Below, piece after piece: positions 26,740 through 34,262 of a DNA stretch of 64,000 nt; within the stretch, counting starts at the first letter, position 1, and each line of letters opens with the position of its first letter. Where the stretch lies: contig NZ_BFAY01000011.1 of the NCBI RefSeq assembly GCF_003112675.1, positions 372,001 to 436,000 of the forward strand, written 5' to 3'. Source of the stretch: Leptospira johnsonii. Its GTDB lineage: Bacteria; Spirochaetota; Leptospiria; Leptospirales; Leptospiraceae. The translations under genes were made by a program, and so were the position numbers. Under the pieces are notes generated by a model, which saw only the letters and a list, made by a program, of their open reading frames with translations, was not told where the DNA came from and did not search any database.

Positions 26740-26786
26740 CGATCGGTCTGGACGTTTATTTTATTCCGTTCCGATCGGGGAGGACG
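26740..26786 (+). promoter_or_regulatory. tandem 32-bp-spaced operator-like repeat
   Basis: The composite motif CGATCGGnnnGGACG occurs twice in direct orientation, at 26740-26754 and 26772-26786. Its period is exactly 32 bases, about three helical turns. Flanking TT and T-rich positions are also shared. It lies between the AraC-type regulator and the fatty acid hydroxylase gene. AraC-family proteins commonly bind direct repeats, and the second copy would abut the -35 region. Regulator identity is inference. Confidence 0.65.
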
Positions 26787-26834
26787 ATTTGTTTTTCCAT
26801 CCGTAGTAAACTGAATGCAGAGATCGGAGGAAAA

Positions 26835-27674
26835 ATGGCAATCAACGCTTGTGATTTCGGTTGGGAATGTGTTCGGAATTTCGGACTCTTCCAACTTTCT
26901 ATGAACTTTATCAGATACTATCCTTTAGCAGGACTTGCATTCTTTATATTCTGGGTTTGGAAAAAAGGATACTTTGAGAAGTACAGGATCCAGAAAAATT
27001 TCCCGAAATGGGAGAAGGTAGTATACGAAATCAAACAATCAGCGGTTACGATGGTGATGTTCAGTTTGGTCGCAGTCGTTTCTTTCAGCCTTCAAAAATT
27101 AGGATATCTTCCGAGAGCGCTCTACTTCGATATTTCCGAAAGAGGTTGGGCTTATGCGATCTTAAGTTATATCCTGATCACTGTCTGGCATGAGACCTGG
27201 TTCTATTGGGCTCATAGACTTATGCATCACAAAAAAGTCTATACATTCGTGCATGCAATTCATCATAAATCCGTAAACCCTTCTCCTTTAGCTGCTTACA
27301 ATTTCCATTGGGCAGAAGCTTTTCTAGAAGCAATCTACGTTGTGCCGTTCATCAGTCTAGTTCCGATCCATTTCGGAGTGTTTATATTCCATACATTCTA
27401 TGCGATGATAATGAATATATGGTGGCATCTTGGCTATGAATTTCTCCCTAAGGGTTGGGCGAGTCATCCGATCACAAAATGGATCAACACTTCTACTCAT
27501 CATAATCTTCATCACCAAAAATTCCATGGGAATTATAGCCTCTATTTTAATTTTTGGGATAGGATCATGGGAACAAATTTCCCGAATTACGAAACCTATT
27601 TTGATGAGGTAACGGAGAGGAAAGAAGTTTACGAAAAAACTCCTGTCGGCTCCGAGATAGGATTTGCGAAGTAG
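26835..27674 (+). CDS. fatty acid hydroxylase / sterol desaturase family membrane protein (copy 2)
   Basis: 279 residues, with GGAGGA just before the ATG. Hydrophobic segments surround the di-iron histidine clusters: H119ETWFYWAHRLMHH132, HAIHH (140-144) and THHNLHHQKFHGNY. It is a close paralogue of the 8.0-8.9 kb gene. Differences concentrate in the C-terminal tail and near residues 85-100. It is preceded by the AraC-type regulator and tandem repeats and followed by a good terminator, so it can form its own regulated transcript. The likely reaction is hydroxylation or desaturation of a lipid chain. Confidence 0.87.
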   Translation: MAINACDFGWECVRNFGLFQLSMNFIRYYPLAGLAFFIFWVWKKGYFEKYRIQKNFPKWEKVVYEIKQSAVTMVMFSLVAVVSFSLQKLGYLPRALYFDISERGWAYAILSYILITVWHETWFYWAHRLMHHKKVYTFVHAIHHKSVNPSPLAAYNFHWAEAFLEAIYVVPFISLVPIHFGVFIFHTFYAMIMNIWWHLGYEFLPKGWASHPITKWINTSTHHNLHHQKFHGNYSLYFNFWDRIMGTNFPNYETYFDEVTERKEVYEKTPVGSEIGFAK

Positions 27675-27705
27675 ATCTATATAAGTTTTCATAATAGCTC
27701 CAGCA

Positions 27706-27735
27706 GGAAACCGAGAAGACTCGGTTTCCTTTTTT
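27706..27735 (+). terminator. rho-independent terminator after the fatty acid hydroxylase gene
   Basis: A 10-bp perfect stem GGAAACCGAG/CTCGGTTTCC with loop AAGA is followed by six T. It ends the plus-strand transcript and also separates it from the convergent small lipoprotein gene. Confidence 0.93.
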
Positions 27736-27746
27736 GTATCCTGGCT

Positions 27747-28076
27747 TTAGAATATAATTCCACTTCCTCCATGACCACCTCCACCGTGGCCTCCTCCACC
27801 ACCATCTCCGCCTGAACTACCACCGCCCCCTCCTCCTCCGGAACCACCTCTGGAAGTACTAGTGCTTCTTCCTGAAGAAGAGGTTACAGAATGGCAATCG
27901 GATTTACAATCATCGCAGATGACTTTGCAAATGAATCCGATCCCAAAAGAATTCTCATTGCTTGCGACCAATAGACAAATGGAAAAGTTTTTATCGCAGT
28001 CCCTAACACAGCGATCGTCGTTCATGCAGGATTCCAAAAAGAGAAGAACAAGAACTATCTGAAATGCCGATTTCAT
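27747..28076 (-). CDS. Cys-rich, Gly/His-tailed small lipoprotein
   Basis: 109 residues. The signal MKSAFQIVLVLLFLESC ends in lipobox ESC (Cys17). The next 45 residues hold eight Cys in CxxxC and CxxC pairs (CVRDCDKNFSIC, CKVICDDCKSDC). After a Ser/Arg/Thr stretch the last 35 residues are almost all Gly with Ser and His (GGGGGHGGGGHGG). No family is recognised. Its ATG overlaps the stop of the ankyrin lipoprotein gene as ATGA, so they are translated together. A metal-binding or structural surface role is possible but unproven. Confidence 0.7.
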   Translation of the reverse strand: MKSAFQIVLVLLFLESCMNDDRCVRDCDKNFSICLLVASNENSFGIGFICKVICDDCKSDCHSVTSSSGRSTSTSRGGSGGGGGGGSSGGDGGGGGHGGGGHGGSGIIF

Positions 28077-28579
28077 TTTTTTGGACCGATATCATAAGGA
28101 AGAAGCAATTCTTTGATCAGGATAGATTCCTCCAAACTAGCTTCTGAAAATGCTGTATGCCCTTGTTTACTTTTTATATGGACATTCGCTCCATTCTTCA
28201 AAAGAAGTTTCACTATATCCAGATTTCGATTATAAACTGCCATCATAAGCGCTGTATGACCGTCTCTGGTTTTGGCATTGATATCAGCGCCGCTGCGAAC
28301 TAAAAATTCTGCTATCTCAACTTCCCCTTCTCTTGCAGCGATCATCAAAGGAGTAAAATTCCTGGTAAAAGGATCTCTTGTATCTATGGAATAACCGGAT
28401 CTCAAACAATTCTGTAAACCGAATAGATCTCCTTTATAAACAAAATCCGAAGGATAAGGACTTCCTCCTCCGCCGGCATATTGAGTGGAGATACAACTCG
28501 TTAAAAAAATCGTTAAAAGGAAAAAGCACCCCTTAACGTAAAAAGAAAGAAAGGTGAATTTGGAAGTGAAAAGATTCAT
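28073..28579 (-). CDS. ankyrin-repeat lipoprotein
   Basis: 168 residues from ATG 28579. This start is preferred over an upstream in-frame codon because AAGGGG precedes it and a compact signal follows. The signal (FFLLTIFLTSC) ends in lipobox TSC. About three ankyrin repeats follow: GDLFGLQNCLRSGYSIDTRD, TPLMIAAREGEVEIAEFLVR and HTALMMAVYNRNLDIVKLLL. Ankyrin repeats mediate protein contacts, here probably at the envelope. It is coupled to the downstream Cys-rich lipoprotein by a 4-base overlap. Confidence 0.8.
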   Translation of the reverse strand: MNLFTSKFTFLSFYVKGCFFLLTIFLTSCISTQYAGGGGSPYPSDFVYKGDLFGLQNCLRSGYSIDTRDPFTRNFTPLMIAAREGEVEIAEFLVRSGADINAKTRDGHTALMMAVYNRNLDIVKLLLKNGANVHIKSKQGHTAFSEASLEESILIKELLLPYDIGPKK

Positions 28580-28674
28580 AATGATCCCCTTCAACAAGAG
28601 GACCAAGTCAGAACAAGAACGTTCCCGATTATGAAAATTTTTGTTAAGTCGGAAATATTTTATTTCTAAAAGAA

Positions 28675-29679
28675 TTAATCGAGAGGTGGAGAATCTGGCA
28701 TGACGATGAGGATTCGTCCGTCTTCCTCCATTTTTACATTGGAGAGAGACAAAGCTTTTCTATATTCCGAAAAACAGAACTCAAACAGAGAGGATTCTTC
28801 TCTGTCTTGTAGTAAGACCCTGCCTTGGTGAACTTGAATCCCTCCGAATAACAATTTTCCGCCGGTAACATAAATATAATTTTTGGAATTTATTTTAGGA
28901 GATGGAACCTCCTGTTCTGTAACGAACTCGATATCTAATGCATTTTCATCCAATTTCAGATCTTTGATCTTGCCTTCCACTCCCGGGTCGGGAAAAACTG
29001 AAAAGGGCTCAAAAAACACCTTATTTCCGGAAATGACCAAACCTTTTCCCTTAGGAAAACGGACCAAGTCCTCGATGGACACACCGACAGTATTTAAAAG
29101 TTCTTTTGTATAAGGATTTAATAATGCTCGAACGGACTCATTCTCCACCAAGATCCTGCCGGATTCAAGATCGAGCTTAACGGTGGCTATTCCCTCAAAG
29201 GAAACCCAAACTACAAGTTTGACCTCTCCCGAAATTTTAAGTTTCCAAGTGCCATTATGAAAAATCGGCCTAAGTTTAATTTTACGAAGTGTAGATTCCG
29301 GAATCGAGAATAATCTTCCATTCATCAGTTTTTCCAGACTTTCAAAAGAGATCCTGATATTTCCGTTTAGGATCTTGAGGGTAAAAAGGTCCGGCCGATC
29401 GAAAGGTAGAATTTCTCCGTTTTTAGGGATAGCCTCCAAAGAAAGGCGATTCGCTTCCACGAAAACATCCTTCTGCCAATAAAACCGAACGTTTTTGAGA
29501 ACTAATCGAGGTCTGGCGAAATAATGAGAATCTGATACGTTTTCCTTTTCGGAACCAATATCCGAAAAGGGTATATCCATATTTTCTAAACCAAGTCTTC
29601 CGGCCCAAAAGGAAAGAAAGGCAGTTAAGGTCAAGTAGACCGCATAGATCCAAGAATTAGAAATTCGGTTTGGTTTCAT
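28675..29679 (-). CDS. exported or membrane-anchored beta-rich protein of unknown function
   Basis: 334 residues. An N-terminal hydrophobic helix (WIYAVYLTLTAFLSFWAG) acts as anchor or signal. The rest is a regular succession of short strands such as LKILNGNIRISFESLEKLMN and GKIKDLKLDENALDIEFV. This resembles LmeA/DUF2993-type lipid-binding or AsmA-like domains, but no family motif is decisive. It is 68 bases upstream of the ankyrin gene's own leader on the same strand and is probably transcribed separately. Confidence 0.6.
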   Translation of the reverse strand: MKPNRISNSWIYAVYLTLTAFLSFWAGRLGLENMDIPFSDIGSEKENVSDSHYFARPRLVLKNVRFYWQKDVFVEANRLSLEAIPKNGEILPFDRPDLFTLKILNGNIRISFESLEKLMNGRLFSIPESTLRKIKLRPIFHNGTWKLKISGEVKLVVWVSFEGIATVKLDLESGRILVENESVRALLNPYTKELLNTVGVSIEDLVRFPKGKGLVISGNKVFFEPFSVFPDPGVEGKIKDLKLDENALDIEFVTEQEVPSPKINSKNYIYVTGGKLLFGGIQVHQGRVLLQDREESSLFEFCFSEYRKALSLSNVKMEEDGRILIVMPDSPPLD

Positions 29680-29791
29680 TTAGCTTTTTTGCCTAAAGGC
29701 AATGGGAATTTTTTAGAAGAACCGTTCTTCTTGGCTATTCTTTTCTATAGGAGATAGATGGTTGGAAGTCCAACAAGATCAAGAAGAGAAC

Positions 29792-30088
29792 TTATCTGGT
29801 CTTTCTTTTTCTGGAACTTGCCGCTTTTAAGGACTTCTTCTTAGATTTGTGTTCTGATTTATCATCAAATTTGAAGAAGAAGTCCACAGGCTTTTTATAA
29901 AGTGTTGCCAGGTTCCAGAATTCGATAACATCGATCCTTCTGTCTCCCGCCTCGACTTTAGAAATGAAAGATTGAGGTGCTTTAAGTGCCTCGGCAACAT
30001 CCACTTGGGTCAGACCCGCTTCTTCCCGAGCTTTCTTCAGCAACTTTTGGAAAATCTTATATTCTTCGGTGTAGATTGTTTTAGCCAA
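29792..30088 (-). CDS. XRE-family helix-turn-helix regulator
   Basis: 98 residues from a TTG start. The HTH domain spans about 10-65 (LLKKAREEAGLTQVDVAEAL, then KAPQSFISKVEAGDRRIDVI). The tail is very basic (KSKKKSLKAASSRKRKTR). It is divergent from the DJ-1/PfpI gene across about 200 bases. It could control that neighbour, but there is no direct evidence for this. Confidence 0.85.
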   Translation of the reverse strand: MAKTIYTEEYKIFQKLLKKAREEAGLTQVDVAEALKAPQSFISKVEAGDRRIDVIEFWNLATLYKKPVDFFFKFDDKSEHKSKKKSLKAASSRKRKTR

Positions 30089-30258
30089 GCAAAACTAATT
30101 CTACTTCCCAATTCAGAATATACCAAATTAGGATATTAGGAAGTAGTCCCACCTAAATATCCCAGGTATTTAGTAATTTGTGTACCTTCTTCTCTTCTAT
30201 TGAATTTTCAGAAAAAAACCATTGCACTTCTAAGAAATTTTCTTTCGAATTCGACTTG

Positions 30259-30276
30259 ATGACTTATACGAGTCAT
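30259..30276. promoter_or_regulatory. palindrome upstream of the DJ-1/PfpI gene
   Basis: ATGACT and AGTCAT form an inverted repeat around a 6-base spacer TATACG, ending 14 bases before the ATG at 30291. TTATAC inside it could serve as a -10 element, so a bound protein would repress. It is a candidate site for the divergent XRE regulator (inference). Confidence 0.4.
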
Positions 30277-30290
30277 ATCTCATCTTATCT

Positions 30291-30980
30291 ATGCAAAAAC
30301 CTTTCAATATCGGGTTACTTATCTTTCCGGATCTAACTCCACTGGATTTTGTAGGTCCTTACGAAGTATTTTCCAGAATGAAAAATTCCAAAGTCTACGT
30401 AATTGCCGAAACTAAAGAACCAATTCCCTCCGAAAGAGGACTATTCATCCTTCCCGACAGAAACCTGGACGAAAACATAGATTTAGATTTGGTCTTAGTT
30501 CCGGGAGGACTCGGTGTCAATCGGCTCATGGAAAATGAAAGGATCCTGAACTGGCTGAGAGAAAAATCAAAAACCTCCAAATACATTTGTTCTGTATGCA
30601 CCGGCTCTTTGGTCTTAGCAGCAGCCGGTTTATTGAATGGATACAAAGCAACTACACATTGGCTTTCTTTGGACGTGCTAAAACTTTTTCCAAATATCGA
30701 TGTGAGAGAAGATAGAGTAGTGATCGATCGAGATCGAATTACTGGAGGTGGAGTGACAGCAGGGATCGATTTTGCACTCCAGGTCGTGGCAGAGATCCAA
30801 GGGGAAAAAGCCGCCGAAGAAATCCAACTGATGATCGAATACAATCCTGAGCCTCCTTTTTTAAGCGGACATCCTAAATCCGCAAACCCAGATCTGGTTT
30901 CAGAAACCAAGACTTCTCGGAAAAAAGCCCAAGATCTTAGAAAAGAGATCGCTATCAGGTCCATTGAGAGACTTTCCTAA
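30291..30980 (+). CDS. DJ-1/PfpI family protein (isonitrile-hydratase-like)
   Basis: 229 residues, class I glutamine-amidotransferase-like fold. FNIGLLIFPDLTPLDFVGPY at the start and the nucleophile elbow ICSVCTGSLVLAAAGLL (Cys in VCTG) match the isonitrile hydratase/InhA-type branch. TTHWLSLDVL and GGGVTAGIDFALQVV also match, and a conserved acidic residue near residue 14-19 is present. There is no AraC domain, so it is a stand-alone enzyme. It is divergent from the XRE gene. The substrate is unknown. Confidence 0.85.
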   Translation: MQKPFNIGLLIFPDLTPLDFVGPYEVFSRMKNSKVYVIAETKEPIPSERGLFILPDRNLDENIDLDLVLVPGGLGVNRLMENERILNWLREKSKTSKYICSVCTGSLVLAAAGLLNGYKATTHWLSLDVLKLFPNIDVREDRVVIDRDRITGGGVTAGIDFALQVVAEIQGEKAAEEIQLMIEYNPEPPFLSGHPKSANPDLVSETKTSRKKAQDLRKEIAIRSIERLS

Positions 30981-31164
30981 TCTTGAAACTTATTTCGGCA
31001 CGGACCATTGGCATTATTACGCTCCTTACGGAGAAGCTTGCAATTTAAATTTCCCCGTTATTAAGGCTCGGGTTCGGAATATTGATTTCCGCGTATATTT
31101 TTTGTTAAGAAACATTTCTTTCGGAATAAGTATTCCGAGATAACTTTATAAAAATAGAATATAT

Positions 31165-31191
31165 AAAAAAGGAGTCCGAAGACTCCTTTTT
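31165..31191. terminator. bidirectional terminator between DJ-1 and peroxiredoxin genes
   Basis: Stem GGAGTC/GACTCC with a CGAA loop is flanked by six A on the left and five T on the right. It can therefore terminate both the plus-strand DJ-1 transcript and the minus-strand peroxiredoxin transcript, whose stop is 22 bases away. Confidence 0.88.
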
Positions 31192-31213
31192 AAAACAGGC
31201 AATCGTTTCTTGC

Positions 31214-31849
31214 TTACTTATTCGGCTGAGGAGTGTATCTCAGATAAGGTTTAATCTTTTTAAAACCTTTCGGAAATTTTTTCTCGGCATCTTCATCGGA
31301 AACGGAAGGAACTATGATGACGTCCTCTCCATGTTTCCAGTTAGCGGGAGTTGCAACGCTGTAATTTGCAGTCAATTGGAGAGAATCGATCACTCTTAAG
31401 AGTTCGTCGAAATTCCTTCCAGTAGATGCAGGATAAGTCAAAGTCAGTTTTACTTTTTTATCCGGGCCTATCACGAACACGGAACGAACAGTTGTAGTCT
31501 CACTTGCGTTCGGATGGATCATATCGTAAAGACCGGAAACTTTTTTGTCCGCATCCGCTATGATAGGATAGTTTACAGTAGTGTTTTGGGTTTCGTTGAT
31601 ATCTCCGATCCAACCCTTATGAGAGTCTACTGGATCCACGGATAATGCGAGGACCTTCACATTCCTTTTTTCAAATTCCGGTTTAATTTTTGCAACGTAA
31701 CCAAGTTCTGTGGTGCAAACGGGAGTATAATCTTTCGGATGCGAGAACAAGATCCCCCAACCTTCTCCCAAATATTTATGAAATTCTATCGGTCCTTCGG
31801 AAGTTTCTGCCTGGAAATCCGGGGCCACATCACCTAATCTAAGTGCCAT
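31214..31849 (-). CDS. 1-Cys peroxiredoxin (Prx6 type)
   Basis: 211 residues from ATG 31849. AGGAGT precedes this ATG by 8 bases. A longer frame beginning at 31870 would start inside the -10 element, so it is rejected. The active site FSHPKDYTPVCTTELG has peroxidatic Cys45, and VDSHKGWIGDI and the long C-terminal domain ending in LRYTPQP are typical of Prx6. No resolving Cys is seen. The role is reduction of H2O2 and lipid hydroperoxides in the cytoplasm. Confidence 0.93.
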   Translation of the reverse strand: MALRLGDVAPDFQAETSEGPIEFHKYLGEGWGILFSHPKDYTPVCTTELGYVAKIKPEFEKRNVKVLALSVDPVDSHKGWIGDINETQNTTVNYPIIADADKKVSGLYDMIHPNASETTTVRSVFVIGPDKKVKLTLTYPASTGRNFDELLRVIDSLQLTANYSVATPANWKHGEDVIIVPSVSDEDAEKKFPKGFKKIKPYLRYTPQPNK

Positions 31850-31869
31850 AATCGATACTCCTACTTTCA

Positions 31870-31898
31870 ATTATGGTCAACTTCGCAGAATAATGCAA
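31870..31898 (-). promoter_or_regulatory. sigma-70 type promoter of the peroxiredoxin gene
   Basis: On the minus strand -35 TTGCAT and -10 CATAAT are separated by 17 bases, just upstream of the ribosome site and ATG 31849. AT-rich DNA lies upstream. No clear PerR box was identified. Confidence 0.75.
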
Positions 31899-32027
31899 GA
31901 ATTTTATTCGCTATAGCAGATTATTTATTTAAAATATAGGATTTATAACAATAAAACAGAGATTTTAGTGTTTTTTGTATATTTATAAGAATTTTCAGCA
32001 GTTTTAAGGCATCCATATCTCTGATTT

Positions 32028-32846
32028 TTATTCAGATAAAAGGGGATTATACATTACCCATGCGGTATTCTCAGTTATAAATTGATCCTCAACCAAGGTA
32101 TCATCTTCGAATATCTTTCTTCGGATTTCGTTTCGGCGAGTATAACCTCCCCAAGGCTCCCCTCTAAATTGATGTCTAGATTCATAGACCTCATAGGAGA
32201 AGATTCTCGGTAAATTGGATCTCCATTCTCCTTTTAAAAAATCACCTTCTAACCATACCTTAAGTTGGTATTCCGCGCTTGTGTCGTTCCGGATCTGAAG
32301 ATCTATATAATTATAAGCACATGTTGCTCCCGACCCAAATGGTAAAGTGCGATTTGAATCAGGAAATACATCAAAACTGTGCCTCCATCTTTCGATTACA
32401 GTTAAGGGAGAATGGAGAGTCATCCAATAGATCAAATTAGTCATTTGGCATAAACCCCCACCTGTTTTTGCGAAGAACCCTCCATTGCGAAGTTGCATGC
32501 CTGGTAAAAATCCTCTGCTTGAAGTTGGTTTACCCACCAAACGCCAAAATGAAAAAACCTTTCCAGGTTCTATGATCAAACCATTCAAGCACCGGGATGC
32601 GATTTCTAAATTTTTAATCTTATTATATTGTAAAACCATCTCTACATCCTTTAACTTCCGGAGAAGAGGAGATTTATGTTCGAAGATCAAGAAAGGAAAA
32701 TCTTCTGAGGATTTATTTTTTGCAAAATCGAATCTTTGCAATATCCATAATATTCTTCTTTTTATCCTGAAATATAGGCTCCCCAAAAGCATTCTTAAAG
32801 AAGAGCGAACAACTCGTTTTTTAAAATCAAATGGATCTGAATTCAT
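32028..32846 (-). CDS. VanW family protein
   Basis: 272 residues. The VanW core is clear: GLIIEPGKVFSFWRLVGKPT, then GFLPGMQLRNGGFFAKTGGG, then LCQMTNLIYWMTLHSPLTVI. The Asn-rich strand TCAYNYIDLQIRN follows. VanW accompanies some vancomycin resistance clusters, but its function is unknown and no other van gene is here. Its ATG overlaps the stop of the polytopic protein gene by 4 bases, so it belongs to an envelope operon. Confidence 0.88.
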   Translation of the reverse strand: MNSDPFDFKKRVVRSSLRMLLGSLYFRIKRRILWILQRFDFAKNKSSEDFPFLIFEHKSPLLRKLKDVEMVLQYNKIKNLEIASRCLNGLIIEPGKVFSFWRLVGKPTSSRGFLPGMQLRNGGFFAKTGGGLCQMTNLIYWMTLHSPLTVIERWRHSFDVFPDSNRTLPFGSGATCAYNYIDLQIRNDTSAEYQLKVWLEGDFLKGEWRSNLPRIFSYEVYESRHQFRGEPWGGYTRRNEIRRKIFEDDTLVEDQFITENTAWVMYNPLLSE

Positions 32847-34237
32847 TTAGAACCTTCGTATTTCTTTAATATAAAATTTGGCCTCTCTCTGAAAGGATTA
32901 ATCCAACTTTCAATTCTTGATAGGCTCTCTTCATCTCTTTCTTCTTCTTTTGTAGAATGAAAATAATCCCAGTCGGATTCTTTTACCAAAAGATAATTAT
33001 CCAGAGAAATTATAGGAGCTTTGAAAATCTTTTTCCCTTTTAGATCAAAAGCCAAATCCAATTCCCTATACGAAAAACCTTTTACTATCCTAAATATTTC
33101 TGAATCTTTAGGAAGTTCTTTCTTCGCCTTATCATCCGGCTTCCATGAAAGACAATCATACTCTTTATAAAATTTAATAAATTCACAGAACCCGTGATGT
33201 GCAATTAAAAGTCCGGGTTCAAATTTCTCAGGAAAAGAAGCAACAGCCCTTCTAAAGGCCCGGTAATCATGGCCGAATTTGTTAGGATCCGATTTTATAC
33301 CCAAAAACCAAATAAAACAAATCAGTATCCCAGCAAAATAGGCCTTCCTGGAACCTCTTAAGAGCACTTCCGAAATCCAAAGTATAGATAAAAGAATTCT
33401 AAATTGCAGATCCGCAAAGGAGGCCCATGGCAAAAACAATCCTCCTAAAATACATAAAAGAAAAATGGATTTTCTTTCTAAAATTAAGAAAAGAAAAATC
33501 AGTGCCCATTCTAAAACGAATGCAATTCCATAAATCCTATAGGCATCTAATAATGGAATGTCGGAATTGTTTCCGGCTGCTATCCTTCCCCCGAAAGTAA
33601 AATTAAAAATATATATACGAATAATATATAGTAAAATAAGCAAAGCGAAAGCAATTAGGGTTATATTTAAGATTTTCCAGGAATTTCTTTGGAAGACTTT
33701 ATCCAGAAAGAATCCAAGCGCAAATAAGATTCCCAAAATCAGAAAAACTGAATGTGTCAAAATGGAAATCCCTACAAAAAGCAGAGAAAGGATAAGGTAT
33801 TTAATATTCTTATAATCCATTAGGAATCTCAAATATAAAGAAATCCCAATACTAAAAAAACCTAAACCCCAAGCTTGTTTCGGATATAAAAAAGAGATCC
33901 AAATTCCGGACAAAAAAATGAAAAAAGGAAAATTGCCTCTTTTTACATCTTCATCCGACAATATTGTTTCGGAAAATCGGATGGTTAAAAATCCGCTAGT
34001 GATAAGAAAGAAATAAGTAACAAATCCGAAAATGAAAAGGGATTTTTCGGATTCTCCGAAAATTCGAAAAATCAATTCGACAATACGAAATACAAAGGAT
34101 GTATCAGGAGAATGTAATTGACCTGTGTTTATTAAAGATTTTGCCTGAACCCCATACCAGTAGATATCCTTTCCGGGGAGATTTTCCGAAGAAAATAAAA
34201 GCAAAAAGATGCCAGGCAGTAAAAACAGTCCCAGCAT
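32843..34237 (-). CDS. polytopic membrane protein (GT-C-like, tentative)
   Basis: 464 residues. At least nine hydrophobic helices span residues 1-330, followed by a soluble C-terminal region of about 120 residues. The first helix is followed by ENLPGKDIYWYGVQAKSLIN, a position where GT-C transferases carry acidic residues, but no family motif is decisive. It is AT-rich with many Ile/Phe/Lys codons. It lies between a glycan-binding lipoprotein gene and VanW, so a role in envelope polysaccharide is inferred. Confidence 0.65.
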   Translation of the reverse strand: MLGLFLLPGIFLLLFSSENLPGKDIYWYGVQAKSLINTGQLHSPDTSFVFRIVELIFRIFGESEKSLFIFGFVTYFFLITSGFLTIRFSETILSDEDVKRGNFPFFIFLSGIWISFLYPKQAWGLGFFSIGISLYLRFLMDYKNIKYLILSLLFVGISILTHSVFLILGILFALGFFLDKVFQRNSWKILNITLIAFALLILLYIIRIYIFNFTFGGRIAAGNNSDIPLLDAYRIYGIAFVLEWALIFLFLILERKSIFLLCILGGLFLPWASFADLQFRILLSILWISEVLLRGSRKAYFAGILICFIWFLGIKSDPNKFGHDYRAFRRAVASFPEKFEPGLLIAHHGFCEFIKFYKEYDCLSWKPDDKAKKELPKDSEIFRIVKGFSYRELDLAFDLKGKKIFKAPIISLDNYLLVKESDWDYFHSTKEEERDEESLSRIESWINPFRERPNFILKKYEGSK

Positions 34238-34262
34238 CTGTAAGATACTTTTTATAAAAGAT

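Noticed and set aside
29715..29731. AGAAGAA-CCG-TTCTTCT inverted repeat after the XRE gene as terminator
   Set aside because: No T tract follows on either strand, so it was not listed as a terminator.
31850..31870. Longer peroxiredoxin start at 31870
   Set aside because: It would lie inside the predicted -10 element of the promoter.
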